A DNA stretch of 64,000 nucleotides from Synechococcus sp. CBW1107 (lineage in GTDB: Bacteria; Cyanobacteriota; Cyanobacteriia; PCC-6307; Cyanobiaceae), in NCBI RefSeq assembly GCF_015841355.1, contig NZ_CP064908.1:1178001-1242000 (forward strand). Direction: 5' to 3'. The position numbers were made by a program, and so were the translations under genes. Below the pieces are notes generated by a model. The model searched no databases. It was given only the letters and a program-made list of their open reading frames with translations, and was not told the origin of the DNA. Every line of letters starts with the position of its first letter. Position 1 is the stretch's first letter. Shown here piece by piece: positions 50,870 through 60,066 of the stretch.

Positions 50870-51040
50870 GTGGGTGCCTGTTACTGGACAGACATGTCCC
50901 CTGACATCGTTAACCCTTGATGGGAGGAAAAGGGTTAAGCATCATTGTACATTTTATTGGGAGTTCTGCCCCAACTGAGCTGTGGGGACCAGCATTGCGA
51001 CACTTCCACAGGAAGCGGGTCAGTCTGATTCAAGCGTCCA
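50870..51040 (-). pseudogene. IS3-family transposase C-terminal relic (type c, copy 2)
   Basis: The minus strand reads LTRFLWKCRNAGPHSSVGAE then LPIKCTMML, aligning with LARFLWMYCHVRPHTVLGGA at 45230-45480. The bordering DNA also matches: TGGGTGCCTGTTACTGGACA here, TGGGTGCCTTTATAGACAG at 45161. Both are decayed 3' ends of one IS type. Confidence 0.65.
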
Positions 51041-51139
51041 AGAGGGAGTGACTGAGCAACAAGGCAATCCTTCGCTGTCTTAAGCGTTTCATTGCTTGTG
51101 AGGTGTTCCGTAGCCTCAGGGTCCGTCCTCCACTGAGAA

Positions 51140-51290
51140 CTGCAGCCGACTGAACTGAGATCAACGGAAAGCCAGCCCAGGCCCTGAGCCTGCCGCGCGA
51201 GCTCACCAAGGCCGCAAAGAGCCACTGACAGTGCTTGAAGCTTATAGAAGCATCCTTTGTCAACCGCAACAACCTGTGGAACACCACAGC
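51140..51290 (+). repeat. Dispersed degenerate repeat, copy 1
   Basis: The stretch with CGGAAAGCCAGCCCAGGCCC, GCGCGAGCTCACCAA and GCATCCTTTGTCAACCGCAAC matches the complement of 63120-63300 (copy 2), both in DNA and in a decayed reading frame (ASFVNRNNLWNTTATS here, ASFVNRNSRWHDT there). It is the relic of an unidentified coding element. Confidence 0.65.
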
Positions 51291-51585
51291 CACCTCTCGA
51301 CTAGTTACAGCCACAGGTTGTGAGAATGCAACGTCTCCGTGCGCAGAAACTTGAGGCCGTCTGACCATTACAAACAACAGACTCCATCATGGCTATGAGA
51401 TGGTGCCCCTCACGGGCCCGATCGGCAACTGCCGCGATCAAGGGCCGACGCGTTAGCACCCGCCAGGCAATCCCAAAGATGACAAAACCACCAGGTTCAC
51501 GGTTGCGGTGCAGCCAGTTCGCCACCCTGATGGTTTCAGATTATGACTTCAACACCCCGAGTGGACATCTTCACTGATAGGACAC
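51275..51585 (+). pseudogene. 3' end relic of an ISa-like IS3 element
   Basis: From TTACAGCCACAGGTTGTGAG to the terminal repeat CCGAGTGGACATCTTCACTGA (51557-51577), this follows the last 250 bp of the intact ISa element (16850-17121), including GATCGGCAACTGCCGCGATCA from its 3' untranslated part. No transposase domain remains. Confidence 0.75.
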
Positions 51586-51709
51586 AGCGCAAGCCCTTCT
51601 GGAATATTGAACCATCCACGCATCTTATCAAGCCTTGACAAATCTGCAACCTTGTCGAACAAGGAAGTAAAATTTACATGCTCGGCTTGAGCATCAACTG
51701 GAGCTGATC

Positions 51710-52834
51710 GTGGGTCCTGTCAATGCGCCAAAGCGCCTGCTTTATTTTCTGAAAGCTGGATCCGGAGCCAGGATTCGCCGAGTTCTCGCACCAGTTGGTC
51801 GTTGGCTTTCACGGGAGGAACGACGAGAACTCAATGCTCTTGCTGCCTATTCCGGATTGGTCCATCAAGCATTCCATGTCGAGCCGTTCAAGCCTTGGGT
51901 CTGTCCGGCTGTCATGGTTGAGTCAAAATGGGAACAAGCCTCCATTTTGCGGCCCACAGAATCACCTGCGCGTCGCGAATTTGACAACGCCGTTCATCAT
52001 TACGGTCACGATATTATATTGAAGCGCGCCGCGAATCTACCACTCGTTGGCAAGCCTCTACCTTTCATGCTTGAGCATGGAGTCAACTATAGTGAAGAGT
52101 CATCGTTCGAAGAACCACAACACTGGGTGAGAGCTTACATTTGCATGGGCCCCAGTCGCGCGGCCAGGCTTCGCTACCGGTTCGGCGTAAATGGGATTGC
52201 GGTTGGACCTTACATTAATTATGCCAAGCCAGTACTAGAGCCAGGTAAACTCGCTGCCTTGAAACAAAGCCTGGGCAAGGTGCTGCTAGTGGTCCCCGTC
52301 CACAGCGTTAACCAAGTGAAGCGTGACTGGTCAACCACTGAGATGATCAAGCTCGTCACTGATCACTGTAAGTCCGCCAACATCGACACTGTGATCTGGC
52401 AATGCTACTGGAAGGACCCCCCGCCAGCAGATCTACCATTGGAATGGGTTCTCGCCTGCAACGGGCATACGTCAAATCCATGGTTTCTGGATTGTCAGAG
52501 AACTCTGCTGGAACTCTCTGATGAGATGGTGACACCCACACTGGGCAGCCATCTTGGCTATGCCCTAGCTCTAAACAAGAGTATTCTGATGGCCAGACTG
52601 GAGATCCAGCAGGACCTTAGCGCAACCAGTTCAATATGGCAGCATCGCTATTCTCATGAATGGATAATGCGAGAGCAACTAATGACTGAACTAGGCATCA
52701 AGCCTCACGATGATCAACTCCAGCCGCTTGATGGCGCAGCGGCCAAGCGCTACTTGAATCCATACTTTGGCTTTGATCGGCATAAGCAGACAGATTGTCT
52801 CGCAAAATGCCTACACGGCAACTATATTGAATGA
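51710..52834 (+). CDS. Unknown protein, possible GT-B-like glycan enzyme
   Basis: 374 residues, no signal peptide or membrane segment. I do not recognise the family. Visible blocks are LPFMLEHGVNYSEESSFEEP, LLVVPVHSVNQVKRDW and EMVTPTLGSHLGYALALNKS. The last two have the look of a GT-B donor domain (a strand followed by a helix carrying a small-residue turn), similar in plan to capsule polysaccharide proteins. The start is GTG 51710 behind GGAG. It is coupled by ATGA to a GT-A glycosyltransferase gene, which supports a role in glycan assembly. Confidence 0.7.
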   Translation: MGPVNAPKRLLYFLKAGSGARIRRVLAPVGRWLSREERRELNALAAYSGLVHQAFHVEPFKPWVCPAVMVESKWEQASILRPTESPARREFDNAVHHYGHDIILKRAANLPLVGKPLPFMLEHGVNYSEESSFEEPQHWVRAYICMGPSRAARLRYRFGVNGIAVGPYINYAKPVLEPGKLAALKQSLGKVLLVVPVHSVNQVKRDWSTTEMIKLVTDHCKSANIDTVIWQCYWKDPPPADLPLEWVLACNGHTSNPWFLDCQRTLLELSDEMVTPTLGSHLGYALALNKSILMARLEIQQDLSATSSIWQHRYSHEWIMREQLMTELGIKPHDDQLQPLDGAAAKRYLNPYFGFDRHKQTDCLAKCLHGNYIE

Positions 52835-53826
52835 CTACAGATCTTATTCGTCCTGAAGGAATTAGTATCGTAACAGTTTCAATGAACAGGACGAACCACT
52901 TACTTGACTCCGCCGCTCGCGTCAGCCTTTGGCATCGGCACCGGGAGCACCTGATCGTGGACTGGGGAAGCCAGATTCCCATTGATCGCCACAGCCTTCC
53001 AGCAGATCCGAGAGTCCGATTGCTACGAGTCGAAGGGGAAGCAGAATGGCAACTGACAAGAGCCTACAACTTTGCCATTAGCCAAAGCAGCTTTGAAACG
53101 ATCCTAAAACTTGATGCAGATTGCTGGATAGACGACTTAGAATATAATCCTTTGCCGCTACAGCAAAGAAGCTATTGCCGCACGATCGGCGGCGGCGGGC
53201 TCAATGGGGTCTTCATGATCACTAGATCTAATTTTTTTTCTGTGGGGGGATTCAACGAATACCTTAAGGGATATGGTTATGACGATAAAGACTTGTTTTT
53301 GCGCTTAGATCAACTAATGGTTGGCACTGCCATACCTAAAGGTATTTTCTGCACCATTGATCACGGCGATCTTGAAAGAGTGTCAGCCGATACTATCCAA
53401 ACAGTCGGAGAACGCTCATGCAAGCCTCATTCTAATGTTGGCACTTTACTTGAACTGATCGCACGGATGGAGGAAACTAAAGCGATCAATCGATACCTAG
53501 CTGAGCGGCTGGAGTGGTCGATTGATTCTCCATCAACAATCTATCGGCTATTGGGGCGGAATCAGTGGCAGGCAGAGAAGGGCTCCATACCAGTTCCTAG
53601 TGCAGAAGTGCAACATGAAGCCAGAGTTTTAGGTAACCGCATCTATTTGTCAATACTTCTTGGTGTGCATGAACGCTTATTAGATATGATGATACCAGCC
53701 TCCTCATTACAGCAAATCCGAAACTGGATGCCCCTGTCCAAGGGGATAGCCTGGGTACGAATCTCAACTCTTTTTTTCGGAATCAGGGTGGCCCTGTGGA
53801 TCAAGAAGGTATTGATGAGAATGTGA
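52831..53826 (+). CDS. GT-A glycosyltransferase (galactosyltransferase-type C-terminus)
   Basis: 331 residues. It starts GISIVTVSMNRTNHLLDSA; the DxD site is ILKLDADCWIDD; GGGGLNGVFMITRSNFFSVG and GGFNEYLKGYGYDDKDLFLR form the acceptor domain of the beta-galactosyltransferase type. A C-terminal amphipathic/hydrophobic stretch (ISTLFFGIRVALWIKKVLMR) may hold it at the membrane. It overlaps the upstream unknown gene by 4 bp and is followed after 149 bp by an ABC exporter. Donor sugar unknown. Confidence 0.85.
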   Translation: MTTDLIRPEGISIVTVSMNRTNHLLDSAARVSLWHRHREHLIVDWGSQIPIDRHSLPADPRVRLLRVEGEAEWQLTRAYNFAISQSSFETILKLDADCWIDDLEYNPLPLQQRSYCRTIGGGGLNGVFMITRSNFFSVGGFNEYLKGYGYDDKDLFLRLDQLMVGTAIPKGIFCTIDHGDLERVSADTIQTVGERSCKPHSNVGTLLELIARMEETKAINRYLAERLEWSIDSPSTIYRLLGRNQWQAEKGSIPVPSAEVQHEARVLGNRIYLSILLGVHERLLDMMIPASSLQQIRNWMPLSKGIAWVRISTLFFGIRVALWIKKVLMRM

Positions 53827-53975
53827 TCGCTCACAAAAATTCTCTTGGCAGTGGTGGGTGTCGATCTGCGGTCTGGACCACGCCCACACACAAGAGACGG
53901 ACGACCCAATAAATTGGCAATATACTTGGCCTGAAGCAAATTGCAACCACCCCACGGAATAATTAAGTCCTCTTG

Positions 53976-55805
53976 ATGTCAAACAACAAGAAATTTAATA
54001 GCCAGACCATAGGATACCTAGCGAGGCTCCTGCGTTTTTTACCCAAAAAGCGATACAAGGCATTATTGATTCTTGCTCCATTATCGATTATGCCCGGCAT
54101 TCTCGATCTTCTTACCATTGCAGTTGTCTCCCGATTAGCTGGTGCATTGATTGGCATCAAACTGCTTGATTTTATTCCAGGAGTCAAAGTCTTTGGCGGC
54201 AGCATGGCGGAGCAGAGTCTCTGGCTGATCAGCATTTTCATTGCATTGGCCTGGTCGGCCTCCGCACTACGGCTAATCCTTCAGTACACACAACAACGGC
54301 TGACGGCCCTGATCTGGAGGGATTTTTCTGATCAGATTCACCACAATATTCTCTACCAGCCTTATTCTTATCACCTTCTACGTAGTACTTCTGGGCTGAC
54401 GTCCTTGATAATCGGAAATGTCAAGGCTGTGTCCAATGGAGTCATAAACCCTATTCTACGAATCGCAAGTAGTAGTGTTTCTATCGTTTTGCTATCTTTT
54501 GGAATTGTCTTCGTAGGTCGCTGGCTATCGGTGATAATGATTACACTCCTTGTGATTGCCTATCTTGGCCTCTCTCTTTTTCTAACTCCCTATCTTCGTC
54601 ATGCTTCCAAGCAAGTGGTAAGGGAAGACGCGAGGTCCACTCATGCCCTAATGGAGTCATTGGCATCTATTCGCGACATTCAACTTGCGAATGCTGAGCC
54701 ATTCTTTCAGAATAGCTTTGTTGCCTCGGGGGAAAGGGCTCAGCGTTATGCATGGATTTCAGCATTGATTCCTATCATCCCAAGGCAGCTGATTGAGCCC
54801 CTGGGAATAACGATGATTTTTCTCTTCGGAGCTGTTCCTTACCTTGCCAACGGAAATATTGAAGATATACGAAAAATCATTCCACTTCTTGCCGGCTTGG
54901 CAATCGCAGCCCAGAAACTCACTCCACCACTCCAGGATTTGTTTTCTTCGATTACCTTGCTGAGAGGTAGCCTCCCGAAGATTGCAAAGACAGTTGAATT
55001 GCTGGAGTTGTCCAAACCCAGACTGACATTGATTGACGTCGGTGTGCCTTCACCAGAATCAGTATTCCCAAGGCACTCAATCAGGCTAAAAAATGCTTGG
55101 TATCGATATCCACGTACTGAAAACTTTGTAGTACGTGGAGTTAATCTTTCCATTCCCGTTGGATCGAGGGTGGCCCTCGTAGGAGCCACGGGAAGTGGAA
55201 AATCGACAGTGGCTCATCTCTTGCTCGGTTTACTCGATCCAGATATAGGCTCCTTTGAGCTCGACGGAATACCTTTAGATGAAACTACCAAACCTGCTTG
55301 GCAAGCATGCTGCGCTCAGGTACCTCAACATATTCAGCTGCTGGATGCCAGTGTTCAATCGAATGTCGCTTTCGGAATCGATCCGGAAAGAATTGACTTC
55401 TCCCGTCTTTGGGAAGCCTTGCAAGCTGCCCAGCTGGCTGATGTGGTTGCAGAACTACCCTATGGTCTTTTAACTCCTATAGGAGAAAATGGGATGAAGC
55501 TATCCGGTGGTCAACGCCAAAGACTAGCGTTGGCAAGATCTTTTTATCGAAATTCTAAGTTTCTTCTTTTGGATGAAGCCACAAGCTCTCTCGACAACCG
55601 AACTGAATCTGATGTAATTAATGCCTTTGAAATGATTGGTAGACGATGTACAACAGTAGTAATCGCCCATAGATTGAGCACTATTGTTCGCTGTGACAGA
55701 ATATATGAGCTGCATAACGGATTGATCAAAGCATCAGGAACCTATGAGGAGCTTAGGGATAACTCAGATTCATTCCGTGACTTATCAAAACTTGAAATAG
55801 GTTAA
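53976..55805 (+). CDS. ABC exporter, MsbA/PglK-like (lipid-linked glycan flippase candidate)
   Basis: 609 residues, a half-transporter with fused domains. Residues 1-330 contain about six membrane helices; the ATPase follows with Walker A LVGATGSGKSTVAHLL, signature LSGGQRQRLALARSF, Walker B FLLLDEATSSLD and the switch His in VVIAHRLSTI. The same architecture in PglK flips lipid-linked oligosaccharides, and in MsbA lipid A. Placed among glycosyltransferases and ligase-like genes, it is the likely exporter of the local glycan, which is inference. The ATG at 53976 is preferred to the TTG three bases earlier. Confidence 0.9.
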   Translation: MSNNKKFNSQTIGYLARLLRFLPKKRYKALLILAPLSIMPGILDLLTIAVVSRLAGALIGIKLLDFIPGVKVFGGSMAEQSLWLISIFIALAWSASALRLILQYTQQRLTALIWRDFSDQIHHNILYQPYSYHLLRSTSGLTSLIIGNVKAVSNGVINPILRIASSSVSIVLLSFGIVFVGRWLSVIMITLLVIAYLGLSLFLTPYLRHASKQVVREDARSTHALMESLASIRDIQLANAEPFFQNSFVASGERAQRYAWISALIPIIPRQLIEPLGITMIFLFGAVPYLANGNIEDIRKIIPLLAGLAIAAQKLTPPLQDLFSSITLLRGSLPKIAKTVELLELSKPRLTLIDVGVPSPESVFPRHSIRLKNAWYRYPRTENFVVRGVNLSIPVGSRVALVGATGSGKSTVAHLLLGLLDPDIGSFELDGIPLDETTKPAWQACCAQVPQHIQLLDASVQSNVAFGIDPERIDFSRLWEALQAAQLADVVAELPYGLLTPIGENGMKLSGGQRQRLALARSFYRNSKFLLLDEATSSLDNRTESDVINAFEMIGRRCTTVVIAHRLSTIVRCDRIYELHNGLIKASGTYEELRDNSDSFRDLSKLEIG

Positions 55806-55834
55806 GTGGCCATGCGGAAAAGTCAAGGAAAGAC

Positions 55835-57088
55835 TTAGCATTTTACTTGGGGCGATAACTTCATTGTCAATGAAGCAAAAGAAAGGCCGAGCAGTGATTG
55901 AATGAAGGAGACCTTGCCCCAGCCGCCCTCAATAAGCAGGAATAAAAAACAATATAAAGACAGTGTCAACGACGCCAGGACTGCCGGATGTGAAGAGTAG
56001 GGTATTTGATTACAGGCAAGTCGTATGAGCAGAAAGCCAATAATACAGATCATAAGCAAGGCAGGAAACCCATTATCCGCCGCAACTTGGGCGAACACAT
56101 TGTGAGCATGAGTTGTGCCCTTAATCAAGCCAATATCTTTGCAGATTCCTTGGCTTGCTCGAGTAAATCCAAGCCCATATATAAAGCTATTATTACCATT
56201 AAATAATGCTCCAAAGTAGCATTTTAATAAGTGCAATCGATGCATATCGTTAACCATGTTTTCCCTGTTTGAATAGATTGCAGTCAGCATGGCTGCCAGT
56301 GCTGAGAGGGCAAGTACAATAACAACTATATATGCGGAATATCTCCCAAATATATTCTTTGCTTTATTCAGCAAGCTATTCAGCCTGTTATTAAAATCTA
56401 CTGAGCGAGATCGCATACAGGCAAATAAAACGACAGCAATAGATATGACTGGCAAGCCAATTGCAGCTCTTGATTGGGTGTTTAATACGAGGATAGAGCT
56501 CAATAAAGTGGAAAGTGTCCAGAGAATGATGACTGATACTCTTCTTGCACGTGCGCGAACTGAATAGACTTCACACAGAAGAAAACTACTGCTGATGGTG
56601 AGGCAGCCTCCAAACAGGAACGCAGTTTGATTGATTGAAAGCGCTGCGGCTTGAAAAGATTCTTCAGACTGACTGATCAGAAATAAATGCAGAGCGACTA
56701 TCCCCGCTAAGGGCATAGCTAAAGCATAGAATGTAAAAAAGTAAGTCCACAGACTAGCCGCCATTTTATAGAATGCCGAAAATGCAATCACGATCATAAT
56801 ATAGTCTGAAAGCGTAATCTCCCAGCCAAGATATCGTTCGTCGCTATGGAGATAGATTCTCATCGATAGCAGCAGGAGACAGAGATAAGCAATGAGAATG
56901 GGCTCTTTCCTGCCGTTCTTGACAAGTAAAATGGAGATCCCTATCACTAGTGGAATCAGTTCATGATTAAAGTCGAGAAAGGAAGGAAATAGCGTAAGAA
57001 TTCCGGAGACTATAATCAGTGAGATCCCTAAAATGTCAACGATCGACAATTTTGGGGATGATTTCAATGTGTTTAATGGATAGGTCAC
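55835..57088 (-). CDS. O-antigen ligase / Wzy-like membrane protein (paralogue 2)
   Basis: 417 residues, about ten to twelve hydrophobic segments. It keeps both functional signatures: NTQSRAAIGL (Arg207) and THAHNVFAQVAADNGF (His329, fitting H-N-x9-G). The shared family block LLKCYFGALFNGNNSFIYGL is present. It would polymerise or ligate a lipid-linked glycan in the periplasm. The start is GTG 57088. It is convergent with the ABC exporter (30-bp gap) and lies 61 bp downstream of the closely related paralogue 3 on the same strand, so the pair is a tandem duplication. Confidence 0.85.
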   Translation of the reverse strand: MTYPLNTLKSSPKLSIVDILGISLIIVSGILTLFPSFLDFNHELIPLVIGISILLVKNGRKEPILIAYLCLLLLSMRIYLHSDERYLGWEITLSDYIMIVIAFSAFYKMAASLWTYFFTFYALAMPLAGIVALHLFLISQSEESFQAAALSINQTAFLFGGCLTISSSFLLCEVYSVRARARRVSVIILWTLSTLLSSILVLNTQSRAAIGLPVISIAVVLFACMRSRSVDFNNRLNSLLNKAKNIFGRYSAYIVVIVLALSALAAMLTAIYSNRENMVNDMHRLHLLKCYFGALFNGNNSFIYGLGFTRASQGICKDIGLIKGTTHAHNVFAQVAADNGFPALLMICIIGFLLIRLACNQIPYSSHPAVLASLTLSLYCFLFLLIEGGWGKVSFIQSLLGLSFASLTMKLSPQVKC

Positions 57089-57149
57089 GATTTCAGATCA
57101 GTCAAGGCAGCCATGTGGAGGTTTTCCTTGTTGGGGAGAGTATAAGCTA

Positions 57150-58565
57150 TCAATCATGGGCTTGGAAGAAGTTATGAGGCCGACTTCCCGGCTGTTTAGA
57201 TGTGTTTTCATTGCGGGAGGAAGAAGGAGGCGAATCACCAGTATTCGAGATAATCCGCATTCCGCCAGTGGTCGGTAAGGCTGAAAACACGGGCTGATCA
57301 AAGACCATGGTTAAGGAAGCCATTAACAAGCCGATCAGAGACTGGAGGAAGGTGGTCTTGCTCCATCCCCCATCCACCTGCAAAAACAAAAAGCAGTAGA
57401 TAGCAGACGTTAGGGAGGCAAGCTCTGTTGGACTGGAGAGCCTGTTGACAAGTCTCCAAGCCATTCTTGCAAGCAGTAAAGATACTATAATAAGACATAT
57501 CATGGCAAAGAATCCATTATCAGCCGCAACCTGGGCGAACATATTGTTGCTATGTATTCCACTTGGGAAAGCTCCTTCACCGCATAGCCACGTGCTGGTA
57601 TTAGTAAATCCCAGTCCATAAATGAAGCGATTTTGATTGGTGAACATAGAGCCGAAGAAGCATTTTAGCAAGTTTAGCCTACTGAGTATATTGCTTAGGT
57701 TTTCCTGACTTGAGTATGCTTCAGAAATGAATGACCATGAAGCCACTCCAATAGCACTTAAAGTTATCAGCATAAACCCAGTCTTTATGCGCACCACCTG
57801 ACGGCCTGACGAATAATGATGTATCAACGCATCGACAGACTGGCTTAGGCTTGGGAGTGCGTCGACCAACACCACGGCAACCACCGAGATAATCGCTAGG
57901 ACAAGACCAGCCCACGAATGGGTTTGAACCATCAGAAAGCAATTGAGGAGGCTTATTGAAAACCAGGCGATGACGATCACCAGTTTTTGCATTCCCGAGC
58001 GTCGCTGGCTGAGCGCATTCCATAGAAAACTCAGGCTAATCGTTAGGCAGGTGCCAATTATCAAGGCTGATTGCTGAGTCGAAAGTTCGCCAAAAGCGAA
58101 GCTTCCTCCAAGTCTTTCTCCTCCATGGAGAATAAGCACAGAAATGCATGCTATCGGTACAAATGCAGAGAATGCAGAAAAGAACAGCCTCCACATCGAT
58201 GCCTTAACCCTAAATGCAGCAACGAATGAAGTCAGAACCAAGACATAGTCGTTGAGCGTCGTTTCCCGGGGAAAGTAGCGCGCGTCTGTATGTAGGTAGA
58301 TTCTGAGGCTCATCACAAGCAAGAACATGAAGCCAATACTCAATGGCGTCCTCCCGCTGGATTTGATTAACAGCAGGATCAGCCCCGCCATCAAAGTCAG
58401 CATCTCCATCTGATTGATCAGGAAGGAGTCAAGAGCTGTTGCGACTCCTGCAAACACAATCAGAATAAATCCAACGGCTTCGCTGGACAGGCAACAAGGC
58501 GATCTGGACAGAAGATGCACCAGATTAAACTTATTGGCGTTACCATGGGTCTTAGATTTGCTCAT
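57150..58565 (-). CDS. O-antigen ligase-like membrane protein lacking key residues (paralogue 3)
   Basis: 471 residues, same fold and family block as its neighbour (LLKCFFGSMFTNQNRFIYGL; SLRIYLHTDARYFPRETTLN against SMRIYLHSDERYLGWEITLS). The conserved SR pair has become HSWAG (Trp218), and HAHN has become HSNN (Asn340 in place of His), so two residues thought essential in WaaL/Wzy proteins are absent. A hydrophilic tail of about 50 residues rich in Ser/Pro/Asn follows the last helix and is missing in paralogue 2. The frame is fully open, which argues against simple decay. It overlaps the upstream GT2 gene by 14 bp. Confidence 0.82.
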   Translation of the reverse strand: MSKSKTHGNANKFNLVHLLSRSPCCLSSEAVGFILIVFAGVATALDSFLINQMEMLTLMAGLILLLIKSSGRTPLSIGFMFLLVMSLRIYLHTDARYFPRETTLNDYVLVLTSFVAAFRVKASMWRLFFSAFSAFVPIACISVLILHGGERLGGSFAFGELSTQQSALIIGTCLTISLSFLWNALSQRRSGMQKLVIVIAWFSISLLNCFLMVQTHSWAGLVLAIISVVAVVLVDALPSLSQSVDALIHHYSSGRQVVRIKTGFMLITLSAIGVASWSFISEAYSSQENLSNILSRLNLLKCFFGSMFTNQNRFIYGLGFTNTSTWLCGEGAFPSGIHSNNMFAQVAADNGFFAMICLIIVSLLLARMAWRLVNRLSSPTELASLTSAIYCFLFLQVDGGWSKTTFLQSLIGLLMASLTMVFDQPVFSALPTTGGMRIISNTGDSPPSSSRNENTSKQPGSRPHNFFQAHD

Positions 58566-60066
58566 GCTTGTTTGACTCTTGACTACTTAATAGCATTCTC
58601 CAGGCTGAGCAATAGTGGTCAACACTATGCGGACCACCCATGCAGTCCCCCCAGATCTGCTGAAAGACGCTGAGCTCCGGCGGGATATCATCCAGATTGC
58701 GGCTTGCCGACTCAAAATGAAGCCATTGGCTGCCTGGCACCAGAACGGTGCGCTGGCCGAGGCTAGCAGCCCTAAGGCAGAAATCGACATCTCCATAGTT
58801 AATCGGGAAGCGATCACAGAATCCACCCAACCTTTCCCACAGGGAGCTGCGGCACATGGTGACGGCCGCAGTGACGGCATTGAATGTACGTTGCCCCCGC
58901 AAGGTTCCCCAAGGGAGTGCCTCGGGGCGCGATCCGGCCCAGGCGTGCCGAGGAGCAAGATTGTCGATGGCAGTACCCGCATGTTGAACCCTCCCATCGG
59001 GATAAAGAAGCAAAGCTCCGGCAACGCCGATATCGGGCTTTGTCAAGGCCTGAATCAACAGCTCAACTCCTTTGACTGCGAGTAACTCGGTATCGTCATT
59101 CAATTGAAGCAGGAGCTCGCCGTGGGCCTCGGCAGCGGCCTTGTTTATGCGTTTCGTGTAGTCATAGGGACCGCCATCGCGAAGATGCTTCCAGCTCTTT
59201 TCTCCCAACTGGCTCTCAACTAAAAATCTAAGCTCCTCAAGCAAGGATTCTGTTAACTCACCACCATCAATCAGGACGATTTCAAGCCGACGATAATGGC
59301 TTCGTTCCAGCAGCGTTCGCAAGCAATGACGCACCAGAATCTCAGCCCCCCCCGGCGCGATCACCTTGCTGAATCCGGCTGTCGGGAGAAGCACGCTGAC
59401 AAGCGGCTGCCAGGCCCCAACTGTCGCTGAGGCCGACTGGGTTGGCGATGCAACACTGATGCAAGCCTCAGGAGCCCGCAGCAACGGTAGGGGGACGTGA
59501 GCATGGCCCCCGTGGGCATGAGACAGTTGCTGCAGAGCTTCTCGCCATGCAGGAGCGTGCTCCGGCCGCGGCAGTTTATCCAAGTGCTGGTGCAATCGCC
59601 CATGCACCAGCACTGGCCCCTCCCCGATGCCCGTTTCGGCATCGAATACGGAATCCCAGAGAGGCTTCTGGCGCCAACACCACGAGCCGTTTACTCTGAT
59701 CCAATCATCGCAGGTGACGGACGCCGCACCAGTGCGCACCATTCGAGCGGCCATCCTGCGGAGCAGGCGCCTCTCAAGACCTGGCGAAAGCTGCCATCGT
59801 GGAGGCATCAGGAGGCTTGATGCGGCCAAAACATCCTGCACTTGTTGCGGAGAAGCTCGGCAACCTGGTTGGCAGTCGAGCAAAGCGATCCTGAGACGAT
59901 CGGCCCAAGGGGCATTGCGATGCTTCTCCAGTCGGGGAACAAGGCGCTCGGCCGCCACCCTCAATAGGCCATCTGGATCCCCCCGCAACAGCGCCACAAA
60001 GAGAAGAAGGGCTTTTCTCACCTTCCGCTCCAACTTCCGCCAGCCCTTGACGGGTGTGGCTCTCAT
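58552..60066 (-). CDS. GT2 glycosyltransferase with N-terminal extension
   Basis: 504 residues. The first 220 are an unrecognised helical, Arg/Leu-rich domain. The GT2 domain follows: VSVLLPTAGFSK, RRLEIVLIDGGELTES, INKAAAEAHGELLLQLNDDT (NDD in place of DxD) and LGGFCDRFPINYGDVDFCLR. Relatives extend glycans of the cell surface. The ATG at 60066 overlaps the upstream stop as ATGA; the TTG at 60075 is not needed. It is third in a leftward run 61964-60063-58552-57150 whose members all overlap. Confidence 0.87.
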   Translation of the reverse strand: MRATPVKGWRKLERKVRKALLLFVALLRGDPDGLLRVAAERLVPRLEKHRNAPWADRLRIALLDCQPGCRASPQQVQDVLAASSLLMPPRWQLSPGLERRLLRRMAARMVRTGAASVTCDDWIRVNGSWCWRQKPLWDSVFDAETGIGEGPVLVHGRLHQHLDKLPRPEHAPAWREALQQLSHAHGGHAHVPLPLLRAPEACISVASPTQSASATVGAWQPLVSVLLPTAGFSKVIAPGGAEILVRHCLRTLLERSHYRRLEIVLIDGGELTESLLEELRFLVESQLGEKSWKHLRDGGPYDYTKRINKAAAEAHGELLLQLNDDTELLAVKGVELLIQALTKPDIGVAGALLLYPDGRVQHAGTAIDNLAPRHAWAGSRPEALPWGTLRGQRTFNAVTAAVTMCRSSLWERLGGFCDRFPINYGDVDFCLRAASLGQRTVLVPGSQWLHFESASRNLDDIPPELSVFQQIWGDCMGGPHSVDHYCSAWRMLLSSQESNKHEQI

